NCBI GenBank assembly: GCA_015039365.1
Contig: WION01000727.1
Location: forward strand, 1-22,479
Reading direction: 5' to 3'
Length of the DNA: 22,479 nt
Source: Amanita rubescens
Taxonomy: Eukaryota; Basidiomycota; Agaricomycetes; Agaricales; Amanitaceae
Positions 10,161-20,544 of this stretch are shown piece after piece. Within the stretch, counting starts at the first letter, position 1; every line of letters begins with the position of its first letter. A program made the translations under genes and the position numbers. A model generated the notes under the pieces. It saw only the letters and a list, made by a program, of their open reading frames with translations, was not told where the DNA came from and did no database searches.

Positions 10161-11927
10161 TTAAGCGGATACATCGCGCATTAAATGTGTTAGCATTCTG
10201 ATCACCTTATCGGCGGTTGCCTTAACGGCTTGTCTGTGAGTGGGCTCCACCTTAGGAAGGACACGGGCGTCGAACCTATCAGGGTGCCACCGGAGCATTT
10301 CTATTTTGATACGCTCGCGAAGCGGTTTACTTTCCATTCCGGGTATACGAAGGTATGCTTCGTGGGTGATGAAGTTACGGATGTCGGAGATTTCGAGTTG
10401 ATCGGGGTGCAGGAGGTCTATTAAGATCGGCCACGGTACTTGCTGGAAGAAGATAACCTCTGTATCTCCTTTCAAAAGTTCCCATTTGCGTTCGTATAAT
10501 ATGATGCGGTCCGCGTCGGTCAAGACAGCCGGGAGAGATGGAGGGACTAGTTCATACGGTGGAGGAGCCTGCAATTGCCAATGGGGATCACCTGTCTGCT
10601 GAGCAGTGGCTGCGGCCATGGCAGCGTCAGCAACAGCTGTTGCCGCAATCGCGTGTTCTTCTGCGCGTCTACGAGCCCCTGCTTCCTCGTTCAATCTAGC
10701 CTGAAATATGAAAACTGTCTGCGCCATGCTTCGAGCGCTCTCTTCCTGAGTCTGGCGCAGTGCCTTCTCATGATCATTCCTTATTCTTCTCGTTTCCAAG
10801 CGTGCCTGGAACAAGACGTCGTCGCTCTTTCTCTGGGCTGTTTCCTTCTCGTCATGTAGCTGGCGGATCCGTTGCTGGAGCTGCTGGTACGCTACCAGCA
10901 TTTCATTGAACTGCGACGAAGCCACTGCCGCGTGAGCACGCGCAGTTTCGTCCTCCGTCTGCAAGCGCTGCTTCATTTCATCGAGTTCTGCGCGTGCCTG
11001 AGCAACCTCTTCGACCTGCTGACGTACGGCCGCCTGTTCTTCCGCTAACTGTTTACGCGTCGCTGCAATCTTTTCGAGTTCGACGCGAAACTGTTCCTGA
11101 TCGGCAGTTTGAGAGCTACCCATGATATCGAGTTCGCTCTTGTTCAGCACGCGCATCAGCTCCCGGGTTCGTTCCCTCCTAATCTGCCCTCGCTTCTCTC
11201 GTTCTTCTACCGCTTGGGTAGCCTTCTCGAGCGCCGCTCGCCTCTGCCGCTGCTCCATCTTCCTTGTCACGTCACGTAGCCGCTCTTCCGCCGTCTCTTT
11301 CTCCAGCTGCTTCCTCGCCTCCTTCTCGTCGTCAAGCAGCTTGGCGAGCTTCTCGTCGCGTCTATGAATCTTATCCGAGGCACGAACGCTCGCGCGGTCG
11401 GCTGTGTCGCGTGCTGCTACCAGTTCGGTCCTAAATTCGCGTGTCCAGGTTAACTTCTCCAATTGGTTAACGAAGATGCGGTCATCGTTGCTTAGATTCG
11501 AGGTAGGCTTTATCGTCTTTTGAACCTCTTCATTAAGACGCTCGAATGACTTGGATTTACTCGATTTGAGTCGGCGAGCCGATGCTTTCGGACCAGAAGT
11601 CGCGTGACGTGGAGTTGGAAGAGCCATGCGGCTTTTCGTACGTTCCAGGCGTCGTTTACGACGCCCATCGCTACTCTTGGAGGTGGTGGTTGTGGAGGAC
11701 GCGATTGATTGTGTTTCATCGCTGGTCATACTGTCTTGTTTCCGGAGATGTGGGCCAAGGGGGTATGAACCTGGGAGAACAATGGAATCCTGCTGGATCA
11801 TTGGCCGCGACTCGCTCGGTGTCTTCTTAGGTGAAAAGAACTGAAGGATAGGTTTCAACGGGTTTGTCCCGAATATGGGGTGAGGTTTGTACTTCGAGTG
11901 CGTCTTCTTGCTGGTGCTGCCGGACAT
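10161..11927 (-). CDS. Coiled-coil protein with C-terminal J-like HPD motif
   Basis: A single uninterrupted frame of 588 codons. Residues 1 to about 150 are basic and serine/threonine-rich (KPHPIFGTNPLKPILQFF, SIASSTTTTSKSS, RRKRRLERTKSR), probably disordered. About 165 to 430 is a long charged coiled coil rich in E, K, R, Q and A, with heptad-like runs such as EEREKRGQIRRERTRELMR. A proline-rich linker (QAPPPYELVPPSLP, around 445-460) leads to a compact C-terminal domain. That domain has ADRIILYERKWELLKG, PWPILIDLL and LRERIKIEMLRWHPDRFDAR, with HPD near residue 549, then a helix AVKATADKVIRMLTHLM. The RWHPD(R/K)F block resembles the J-domain-like C-terminus of NFKBIL1-type proteins, a fold class I recognise in many basidiomycete hypothetical proteins; whether it works with Hsp70 is unknown. 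Its 3' end faces that of the intact permease, 188 bp away. Confidence 0.85.
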   Translation of the reverse strand: MSGSTSKKTHSKYKPHPIFGTNPLKPILQFFSPKKTPSESRPMIQQDSIVLPGSYPLGPHLRKQDSMTSDETQSIASSTTTTSKSSDGRRKRRLERTKSRMALPTPRHATSGPKASARRLKSSKSKSFERLNEEVQKTIKPTSNLSNDDRIFVNQLEKLTWTREFRTELVAARDTADRASVRASDKIHRRDEKLAKLLDDEKEARKQLEKETAEERLRDVTRKMEQRQRRAALEKATQAVEEREKRGQIRRERTRELMRVLNKSELDIMGSSQTADQEQFRVELEKIAATRKQLAEEQAAVRQQVEEVAQARAELDEMKQRLQTEDETARAHAAVASSQFNEMLVAYQQLQQRIRQLHDEKETAQRKSDDVLFQARLETRRIRNDHEKALRQTQEESARSMAQTVFIFQARLNEEAGARRRAEEHAIAATAVADAAMAAATAQQTGDPHWQLQAPPPYELVPPSLPAVLTDADRIILYERKWELLKGDTEVIFFQQVPWPILIDLLHPDQLEISDIRNFITHEAYLRIPGMESKPLRERIKIEMLRWHPDRFDARVLPKVEPTHRQAVKATADKVIRMLTHLMRDVSA

Positions 11928-12722
11928 CCTGGTTCTAATGTTTACTCATTGCTTTTGTTGATGTCGTAAACAGTAGTTGGACTTACACTGTTGTTTAGTA
12001 TAATAGCAATTCGCGGTTATTGTATTTGCAAAGTTACGACTGAGAATCATAAGGTCGTTAAGGTCTTTGACATTTAAATATCCCCCGGTCGCTTACCAAG
12101 TCCATTGTGCACAGCAGGGTTGAGGCTAATGAAGGGCGGTGCCAACCTGCTCATCGCCAAAATAGGCAACTATACCCTAAAATAGATAGGACCCTTTATT
12201 GTTGGCCAAAATGACTTGACATTTTCGGCGACGTACCCCTCGGCGGAACGACACGTCGGAGATGGAGAGGAAAACGACAGAGGTCATTGGACACCGTAGA
12301 TCCAGAACGGCCATCTCGGTTCCGGCAGAACGGTCAATTGTACGTCACGACGATCAAATTTTAATGGCTTGTCGACGAATTTTCCTGGTCAAGCACAATC
12401 AACTCGTAGCATCGATATCGATATAGGATCTGGCGTTTAAATCCAAGCATGACCGATCATGCGAACACGTTTTTGTGTCGTTTCGACTGCGCCGCATTGG
12501 GGTCGGCACACAATTATTTGGTGGTCAACATGAGACGTGTTTTCTTTGTCTGTCCCCCAGGATGACGGTTAATTGTGCAGCCTAGCTTTGAATTATGGGT
12601 AAGCTTAACAGCTTAACAAAGAAATAAGGCTTAATAATGTGTCAGATCACGGACATATAAGATAAAGCGGCACCAGTCTTACCGTCAGGGCCCCATCCAA
12701 CCGTTTTGTCACGATTCACCCC
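11928..12722. other. Divergent intergenic region with promoters
   Basis: This serves the minus-strand coiled-coil gene and the plus-strand 200-residue gene. It is AT-rich at both ends with no supported open frame. A short palindromic ATCGATATCGAT lies near 12412. Confidence 0.5.
12654..12663 (+). promoter_or_regulatory. TATA box upstream of the 200-residue gene
   Basis: ACATATAAGATA spans 12653-12664, about 65 bp before the ATG at 12723, a typical distance for a fungal TATA element. Confidence 0.45.
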
Positions 12723-13325
12723 ATGCCTGTGATCACACGTAGCCGACGTGCCCAACAGGAAGCCGCGCGTTGTCTTTCGACCATACAGATACCCGCCAAC
12801 GGGTATGATATGTCCAGACTCTCTGACGGGACTATCCTTCAAGTCACGACGTCCGACACGGGCGAAGGGAAGCACTGGCGCTGGACTTACTCCGAGACGG
12901 CGCCTAAATCCAATCCTTCTCTGCTGGAAGGCACCCTTGCCACCGAAGAATCTTCCCAGTGCGACAACATTGTCACGCCTGTATCATCCATGCCATTCTT
13001 ACCTCCCTCCATTCATGCTCCACGGCGTCGAGAGAAGCATCACTCAAAACCGGCGAATGCACATAGACTAGTACGTCCACCTCTCGCTCCGGACAGCACG
13101 ATACCGTGGGGGATGGATTTGGATAAGGCTTTACGCGACTCTCCAACCGCTAGATTTGGACATCAAGCGGTTGGACCTCATGGCACATGGTTGGTGGATG
13201 ATGAAGGGGAATACATGGTCACTCCCGCATCGGAGAGTTCCGCATTGGCATTGCAACATTTCAGCCAGAGCCAGGAAGGGGCTATCAATAAATCAACGAC
13301 GTCCAATGGAGAAGCCCTGGACTAA
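12723..13325 (+). CDS. Hypothetical 200-residue protein, single exon
   Basis: The frame starts MPVITRSRRAQQEAARC and ends EALD without an intron. It is hydrophilic, with no signal peptide or membrane helix. Notable pieces are DGTILQVTTSDTGEGKHWRWTY (residues about 35-56), a proline- and basic-rich centre, and an acidic GTWLVDDEGEYMVTP segment near 153-167. I do not recognise a domain. A TATA box 60-70 bp upstream and the length of the frame support a real gene; a shorter overlapping frame (12748-13071) is taken as its shadow. The 3' end runs into an AT-rich region. Confidence 0.65.
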   Translation: MPVITRSRRAQQEAARCLSTIQIPANGYDMSRLSDGTILQVTTSDTGEGKHWRWTYSETAPKSNPSLLEGTLATEESSQCDNIVTPVSSMPFLPPSIHAPRRREKHHSKPANAHRLVRPPLAPDSTIPWGMDLDKALRDSPTARFGHQAVGPHGTWLVDDEGEYMVTPASESSALALQHFSQSQEGAINKSTTSNGEALD

Positions 13326-13829
13326 TACTTACTTTCTCTTTCCTTAATATATAAACATTGCTGATATCCTAACCCCTTTATTTGCTACAGTCGGAGGACT
13401 TTTTATTTAGAAGTACGTACGACAAGTTGCCGAGGGCGTGGACATAATTTACGATCTGTCGTATTGACATGTATGTTATAAGGCGTCACCCTCGTTAATA
13501 CACGCGTAAGCGTACCTTTCGAGTGAGGTGAAAATAGTCCTACTCCAGGCATTGCGTATGTGCGGTAATATTCGCTTGGTTGCTATAGAAGATAATAACC
13601 TAGCAATGTGTGAGCTTCTTGAACAGGCCTGCTGGGTACAATAATAAACGCTAAACTTGCGCATACCTTATGACTGTAGGAATTGGACATTTTCCGCAGT
13701 CACGAAGCGTCCTGGATGGATGCCGTGTATGTTTTAAGCCTCAGGGCCGTCGGACCCCCACACTAGAATTTATTGGTTACATATGGATAAACAAGTCAGT
13801 CACGTTGTGACGCGTGACTTTCTGTTCCT
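13326..13829. other. Intergenic region upstream of GT25 gene
   Basis: No open frame of substance and no recognisable element, apart from a dyad just before the next ATG (13798-13819). Confidence 0.5.
13798..13819. promoter_or_regulatory. Dyad-symmetric site before GT25 start
   Basis: AGTCACG (13798-13804) and CGTGACT (13813-13819) form a perfect inverted repeat with an 8-nt spacer that itself holds GTGACG. It lies 11 bp before the ATG, so it may sit in the leader rather than the promoter. Function is speculative. Confidence 0.3.
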
Positions 13830-14992
13830 ATGGCGAGGTACTTACGTGTTTTAGCGTTCTGCCTGATTTCCGTCTCCATTCTGGGATTCTACTGTTCCTT
13901 CTATGTATATCCTACTGGGTTTGTTACTCGAGTTCAACTAGGAAATCAAGCTCAGGCATCTGCGTCGCCTCTGGCCGACTCTTCAACTCTTGGCGTCATG
14001 TCAGAGATATATGTTGTGTCACTGCCGCAGCGAACGGAGCGAAGACAAGAAATGGAACGTCTTAGAAAGTACCTTGGACTCCGTTGGGCGTACTTTCCTG
14101 CTACTCCGAATGATAGCTCGGTAATACACGCGATCATGCAACGAGTGAAGATACTTCGCGAAGAATGCGAAAAGAATGGAACCAATTGCAATTTTGCATG
14201 GCCTGGCGACTTGAATTCTTCCGCCTTATCTATGAGACCCCTACACCTTTGGAACTCAGATTTCCTCACCCCCGCATCTCTCCCGCTTCTGGCTGAGACC
14301 TGGCTTTCTAATCCTGTCCATCCATTAACTTGCATTACGAACGATTTTCATATCCCAAAATACGATCCGAAGCTACCATTGAACCGCCTGCTTACGCCAG
14401 CTCGAGTTGCTTGTTGGCATTCTCATCTTTTGGTTATCCAACGTATTTCCAACGAAGAAGGACTTGACCCGTGGAGCTCTGTTTTGGTCCTTGAAGATGA
14501 CGTCGATATGGAATCCGACATCAAATCGCAACTGCGCAATCTTTGGCCTTTATTGCCACCCGACTGGGATATCGTATTTCTCGGTAAGCCACTGTATCGC
14601 TGCGATCGATTAAACGATTCATCATCATGATAGGTCACTGCTGGTCTGACGAATCAAAATCGAAGCCTTTGACTGGTCTCAATCAAGAACCATGGAATTC
14701 GAGCAGATCGATGCTGTACCCATCACGCAGTCCGAAATGCACGCATGCGTATGCGCTTACCAGAATGGGTGCCCGGCGACTTCTCTTACATCTCCAATAT
14801 ACTTCATTCGCCTACTCCCGAGCTATCGACCAGGCTATAGCATGGTTGATCGAAAGCGGAAGATTGAAAGGTTACTCGGTAGTTCCCAGCATCGTTGCAC
14901 AGAGAAAAATCGTTCAAAGTGATGTCATGCCAGGAAAAGGTAGCAAATGGAAGGATCATCTGACAAACGGTATTCTAGATAAGGCAACTTGA
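13830..14992 (+). CDS. Glycosyltransferase family 25 (type II membrane protein)
   Basis: Two exons, 13830-14583 and 14634-14992, joined across a 50-nt intron (GTAAGC to GATAG), give 370 residues. Residues 4-28 form one hydrophobic helix (YLRVLAFCLISVSILGF), an N-terminal signal anchor as in Golgi glycosyltransferases. The GT25 pattern follows: SEIYVVSLPQRTERRQEM (58-75), RWAYFPAT, an ACWHSHLLVI segment near 194-203, the acidic metal-binding-type motif VLVLEDDVDMES (218-229), and DWDIVFLG spliced to HCWSDES. It closes with THAYALTRMGARRLLLHL and a SVVPSIVAQRKIVQSD block. These enzymes transfer sugars to protein or glycan acceptors; donor and acceptor here cannot be told. The splice restores all family blocks in frame, so the gene appears intact. 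The frame continues a few codons into the intron before stopping, which explains a shorter unspliced reading. Confidence 0.9.
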
Positions 14993-15310
14993 GGACTACT
15001 TTATCACCAATACTCTATCTGCTTTCGGTTTACATTTGGACTGTCGGGCATCGTGTGTTACGATTGCCTTAATCCGTAGTTCAGAAAAGTATAATCACCA
15101 ATCACCGCAGACCGGCCACTTAAATATTTCTGATGGATCCTTCGAAAGGAAGCACGAGGGAGTAGGTAGGAGCTGGAGAAGCTTCGCATTTCTGATGTCG
15201 TTTCCTACCATGTGAAGATTGAATTTATTTATTTTAAAAAGATATTCCTTGCATATTTAAATACCTCGTCTCCGCCACACTCTTCTTTACCTCACTCGCC
15301 TTTCAGCAAT
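14993..15310. other. Intergenic region and GAD promoter
   Basis: No gene seen. It holds AT-rich sequence, then a TATA-like box and a CT-rich leader ahead of the glutamate decarboxylase start. Confidence 0.5.
15254..15263 (+). promoter_or_regulatory. TATA-like box of glutamate decarboxylase
   Basis: TATTTAAATA lies 48-57 bp before the ATG and is followed by a pyrimidine-rich leader (15275-15304), the usual arrangement of a well-expressed fungal promoter. Confidence 0.5.
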
Positions 15311-17639
15311 ATGGTTTTATCACGACATAGTGCGTTGTCTGTTTCAAATGCCATTAGCCTTATTAACACCCCCATTCTCAAGTCGAAGCCCAGTCAGTCA
15401 TTGACCAAGCTAAGGAACACCCTCACAAGAAACATCTGAGTCACGGAAAACAAACTGTCCATCATACTTCCTACAGGCGTGACGAAGATGCGGCCGAAGT
15501 CCCCAAGTACACCATGCCTCGCCAGGGCATTTCATCGAAGGCTGCATATCAACTCCTTCACGACGAGACCAACCTCGATGGCAATCCTACCTTGAACCTC
15601 GCGTCGTAAGTAATATTCTACCACGTTTCGAACTGGTCGCATATATGCGCGCAAAACCCAGATTCGTGCACACCTGGATGCCGCCTGAAGGGGAGAAGAT
15701 CTTCCTTGAGAATATCAATAAGAACATCGTCGATCTTGATGAATACCCCGCGTCAGCCAATATCCACAACAGATGTGTCTCCATGAGTATGTCCGGCTCA
15801 TTCGTTGGAACATGGTGATTGATCAATTTCCAGTTGCCGATCTTTGGAAAGCACCCAAAGATTCCAAAGCAGTTGGAACTGCAACGGCAGGTTCCTCTGA
15901 GGCCATTATGCTAGGCGGGTTGGCCTTGAAACGGAGGTGGCAAGAAGCCCGAAAGGCAGCCGAAAAAGATGCTTCCAAACCAAATATTGTTTTTGGTGCC
16001 AACGCCCAAGTCGCCTTGGAGAAATTCGCAAGGTGCCTGTTCTTAAATTGGAACATCATGTGGATTCTGACTAAAATTCTATGAATAGGTACTTCGAAGT
16101 GGAGACGCGTCTTGTGCCTGTCAAGGCCTCAAATGGTTTCATTATGGATCCCCATGACGCCTTGCAGTACATTGACGAAAACACCATTGGTGTCATGGTT
16201 ATCTTGGGAAGCACGTACACTGGTCACTTCGAGAACGTTCAGCTGATGAACGAGCTTCGTGGGTTTATCTCCCTTTGGTATTATTAAGAACCGCTAAGAT
16301 TTTGCTAGTGAATGATCTTCAAACACGCACGGGGCTTGATATCCCAATCCACGTAGACGGTGCCTCAGGCGGATTTATTGCGCCCTTCGCTTATCCAAGT
16401 CTCAAATGGGGCTTTGATGTTCCGCGCGTAGTATCTATCAACACTTCCGGACACAAATTCGGTCTTGTATATCCGGGATTGGGCTGGATCGTCTGGAGAG
16501 ACCAGGAATACTTGCACAAGGACCTGGTCTTCGAACTGCGTATGTCCTTTTATATGTAAACTCAAAATCTGATACTGAATAAAAATAGATTACCTGGGAA
16601 GCACTGAATATACGTTCACCCTGTATGTCAAAATTAGATGTGGTACTATCAATAGTTTTCGCTAAGCAACGTCTACAGGAATTTCTCGAAGCCGGCTGCG
16701 CCGGTTATTTCACAGATGTTCAACTTCCTAAATTTGGGGTTCGATGGTTATCGAAGTATTTCTCGGAAAGATTTACGCAATGCGCGAATGTTGTCAAGAG
16801 CTCTTGAGGGCAGCTACTTCACGGTGCGTCTCATGGTTGCCTGGGCTTAGAATATTATTCAAGGTGATATTATACCACAGGTCTTTAGTGATATCCACAA
16901 ACCTATTTCCGATCAGGCGGTTGAAGCGCATCCTGATGACCCAGAGAGCTATCAGAAGGGCCTCCCGGTCGTCTCATTCCGGTATGCCGTAGTGGTTTTA
17001 TCCCATCCATAGATCCATTCAGACCGCGTTTTCAGCCTGAGCGATGATTATAAGAAACAATATCCACATGTGCAACAGAGCTGGATTCAGGTAGCTTATG
17101 ACAGATCGACTGACGATTTCAAGTATTTACTCATGTTGGTCTAGACGTTGCTCAAAACTAAAGGGTGGATTGTGCCCAATTACAATGTACGTTTCTAGAG
17201 GTACATTCCGTATGGATTTCACTGAATCCCCAAACAGGCCCCGCCTAATGAAGAAAAAACTGAAAATCCTTCGCGTGGTCGGTAAGTAACGTGAACTCTC
17301 TCTCACACACATTCGGATTCCAACCGATTCGTTGTTGATAGTCCGTGAAACGCTCACTCAAGATCTCATCGAGCGTCTAGTCGTCGACATACTTGAAATT
17401 GCCGAAAGTTTGATGGGTACGTGTTTACGAGAGAGCCTTTAACTTTGTTGTGCTTTTTGCTGACGTTCCCTTCTCTTGAAGCACCGGATAACATCTTGGC
17501 AGCAACGCGACAACAACCCATCCATCAACCCGATCGTGATCATGGTCGCCCTGATGTAGACAATTTCGGGGGACAGTCAGGACACGGACACGGACATGGA
17601 CACAAAAAGAAGCACGCTGGTTTCTCCAGACAGTGCTGA
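15311..17639 (+). pseudogene. GAD1: Glutamate decarboxylase, 14 exons, one +1 frameshift
   Basis: Family role: PLP-dependent conversion of glutamate to GABA, feeding the GABA shunt and stress tolerance. Exons: 15311-15329, 15383-15605, 15662-15786, 15834-16032, 16089-16258, 16309-16539, 16589-16622, 16679-16823, 16881-16981, 17036-17090, 17145-17186, 17238-17281, 17342-17416, 17482-17639. Key blocks: [82 protein letters not shown] and [18 protein letters not shown], where the lysine (about residue 295) binds PLP. Later come STEYTFTLNFSK, GWIVPNYNAPPNEEKTE and LRVVVRETLTQDLIERLVVD. Exons total 1621 nt, one too many: an extra A in the A-rich run at about 17250-17256 (exon 12) puts ILRVV out of frame. 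Removing it would give 539 codons, the normal family length. The tail is unusual: SGHGHGHGHKKKH, histidine-rich. All introns look functional, so this is either a very young pseudogene or an assembly error in a homopolymer. Confidence 0.9.
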
Positions 17640-17826
17640 AACTAAGTTTCCAACTGCAGTGGAGGGTCGAATTAAAGCGATGTTTGACTCATGTGTACTA
17701 CTCGTGTAAATATATCAATTGATGTGCATTAGCTCCAGACATAAGGATCCATCCATGATACTATATAACCAGGCGATGACATGTGAGAGTCCGCGTAAAC
17801 TAACTCGATAGCCATCCCTTACAGGG

Positions 17827-19607
17827 CTAATTTACTCTGGCATAAGTAAAAGGAGTGACGCCAAAGCCAATTCGTTTATTGGCAGTATCGTAAGCGGTAT
17901 AAAATCTCTCAAGGAAGGAATAACCGTTGACAAAGTCAAGCCCTAGACCAGTTGGTCCGCCGATATCCGCGACGACCAGATATATAACGCCAGGTATGCC
18001 ACCAAGGTAGGTGTTCAACGCACGAGGCCATATTTGCGCGTTCCGCGTCAAGGTGAATGTTTTCTGGGTATCAGAACTAAGCAACACGATAAAGATGGGA
18101 GAGTGGAGAGCAGTGACGTACGCCGTTGATGATGAAATCCAAGGGGAGCAGTTTCTCGTATTGGGCATGAGTTATTTTGAGCAAGCCAGTAATCTCGTCG
18201 TACGTAGCGCCCGTCGCATTCTGGTACCGCAGGAACGGCTCCTCCGCAAGGAGAATCCCGGTTGTGCCTAGGAATAGCGTGTGATCAAGCACGTCTTAAT
18301 CTATGATGAATTTTCGGACGTACCAGTATCGATGTAGCCTACCGAAGATTTATCTAAGATGGTCGTCTTACCGTACATAACGGTTTGGCCAATTCCCCAG
18401 TAATGATTGAAGGAGATTCGCTCGTGACAGGCCTAAGAATTATGTCACGGCGGTATCTCCAACAAAGAACAAGCTGGCTCACGCATAGTGGAGACTGCCG
18501 AAAAACTTTGATTGGTCGACACCCCCTGTTGATTTTAAGTCTTTTCCTTCCCAGCATGTTGAATGCAATTACTAACCCCATGTCAATTCTCCGTTCCGAA
18601 CTGAACTCTTATTCGTTGGCTCAAACGAGATTCCGACCTCGTTTGCCTCAATGAGACCTTGAGAAAATAGGTTATCGGTTACAGTAGGAATAGTGGCGTT
18701 GCTTGGGGAGAGCGTTCCTGGAAAACGAATGAGTTTACATCCCCGAAAATACGATCAACATGCCTAGAGTAAGGTCAACCGGGCCGATTCTAACCAAGAA
18801 TGTCAGTGATGCTTTTCAAAGCCGGACAAAAACAAATATACCCCAAGATGCCATCAACAGCATAAGGCATTGGGGAGGACTGGCATGAAGTATTGGTTGA
18901 GTCGGAATGTTTAATGTTAAGATCAACATTACTACTCACGAAGCTCCCGACACCGATCGACTGGTTGGAAATTACCAAGCCTCCGATTGTGACGGAATCT
19001 TTGTACTCAAGACCTTTGAGAAAATGGGCATGAACAAAGGCTTCGTTACGATGAAAGTGCCGACGCCAACCTTGAAATTCTCCAGCGCCGTACGAAATAT
19101 CCTAGAACAAAAAAAAAGCTTTAAGAAACATTTGCAAAGAAAGACATTTGGCTTACCACGCTCTCCTTGGTTCGGATACTGGACTTTGTCCGGGCGTATG
19201 TCTTGTTGGCCCCTAACCAGGTGTTTGAACTGCAAAATGATGAGGACTTCAAGAGGAACATGAGGCGGAGACAAATCACCTTCCGGTGTCGATAAGGAGG
19301 GTATCTGTCAAGAAGTTATTGACGTCAACTCAAGTAGTTAAAATCCCAAAAACTTACAGCTGGTGGGTGGGTTACCAACTCCAATCTCTGCGGTGTAAAG
19401 TGTACCCTCGTTGATAATTGGGAAAGGGCTAACAGAACGCTTCCCAGTCATCATGTAGCGGGCCCGGGCCTGATCGTGCTTCACGATATTCGCCGCATTG
19501 GCATGATTAAAATGCCTAGTAAGAGGTAACTGGACGAGAGCAGTAACCAGATTAGGCGCGACGACCAGAGCGAGAATCAAAGCGTTAAGCAACGCCTTGG
19601 AAAACAT
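17827..19607 (-). pseudogene. Pepsin-like aspartic protease (A1), 12 exons, one -1 frameshift
   Basis: Secreted acid protease of peptidase family A1. Exons, minus strand: 19607-19358, 19304-19280, 19229-19157, 19101-19071, 19013-18940, 18879-18842, 18789-18764, 18717-18577, 18525-18483, 18432-18324, 18267-18122, 18063-17827. It starts with a signal peptide (MFSKALLNALILALVVAPN), a propeptide, then LYTAEIGVGNPPTS. First catalytic motif LLIDTGSSNTWLGA (Asp about 89), DISYGAGEFQ (the flap), AVDGILGIGPVDLTLG, IPTVTDNLFSQGLI, NGELTWGGVDQSKF, and the second catalytic motif GYIDTGTTGILLA (Asp about 269). Both aspartates are present. Total length is 1193 nt, one short of 398 codons; the lost base lies near 18409-18412, between PVTSESPS and HYWGIGQTVMYG. 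The intron at 18718-18763 has a GC donor (GCATGT). The 3' end faces glutamate decarboxylase, 187 bp away. As written it would lose the second active-site Asp. Confidence 0.88.
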
Positions 19608-20120
19608 GATGGCCCTGGGACTTGCTTAGAGTCGCCGTTGCTATACCATTGCTTTAATAACCTTCAGAAGTTGCTGGCAATTAGCTAAACTGAACAAAAA
19701 GTCCGCGTGGATTTTGCGTCATTGGTGTGTGCGATGTCAACGGGTACCGTGACGTTACTTGTAGGAGCGTCGACTGGCAAGGTCGAAACGAGCCACTAGA
19801 CGAAACTGCGAACCCGATGCTCTCAGCACATGAAACGGAAAGTACCAAGCCTTTCGTCGTGACCATTGGAAACACAAAAAAGATTGACGCCACCAAAACC
19901 GATCAGATCGTTGGGTATTGCAATAGCAGGATCATTGTGCTGGGGGTCCTGCCGACGCGTTTCGAATATTGTAGAAATAGGTACGAGTTTGGCAGACCAT
20001 AGTGACTGATGAGGTAAGAAAAGGCGGTTCGAAAGCGCCTAGGAGGGAACGGCGGGATAGAGCAGCCGTAGTAGGTTGACGGTTCGAATTTAGCCAGTGC
20101 TTGGGTTATATTTGTACTGC
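19608..20120. other. Intergenic region upstream of the protease
   Basis: It probably includes the protease promoter (minus strand). Overlapping open frames of 71-91 codons exist on both strands (19681-20154) but carry no motif I recognise and no clear splice signals. Confidence 0.45.
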
Positions 20121-20200
20121 AGGTGATCACGGATGATCGATGATGATCGATCATCGATGATCACTAGATCACTCATGATTAGTAATGATAGTTAACGATG
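20121..20200. repeat. GATC/GATGATC-rich simple repeat with 14-bp palindrome
   Basis: The block repeats GATCGATGATGATC-like units; 20142-20155 (GATGATCGATCATC) is a perfect 14-bp palindrome. Similar sequence recurs at 21350-21440 on the far side of the repeat region. Confidence 0.7.
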
Positions 20201-20410
20201 TATCAAAGTTCAATAACATTTAATCTACATTTTAGATCAATGAAAACTAGTTCCGAGTCACGAAGGCCTCGTCGAAGAGGCAAGGAGTGATCACGACAAA
20301 TCGCTGATGGATCACTTGCGTTCTCAAGCGTTCATCGTAATAATGATTATGACTTACCGTATCGGACAAAATCCGGTTGTATGTAGAAAAAAGAAATGAT
20401 CATGGCCATT

Positions 20411-20470
20411 CATCGTGAACCGCCGTGTCCCAGAGTGGACCAGCGTGTTCCGGCATGAACCATCGTGATT
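20411..20470 (-). repeat. 10-bp tandem array, left arm (about 6 units)
   Basis: Six 10-bp blocks of the form CNNCGTGAAC, degenerate. Read on the minus strand they become GTTCACGNNG, the same unit as the right-hand array at 21211-21310. Hexamer CGTGAA also repeats at 20487-20503. Confidence 0.75.
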
Positions 20471-20544
20471 CGTTGGATCGATGCCAAACGTGAACGTGAA
20501 CGTAGTCTCGACACCAGACAAATCCGGCAAGCGGATTACCTGCT

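Noticed and set aside
20070..20100. GGTTCGAAT resembling a tRNA T-loop
   Set aside because: No matching acceptor stem, anticodon arm or D-loop could be placed around it.
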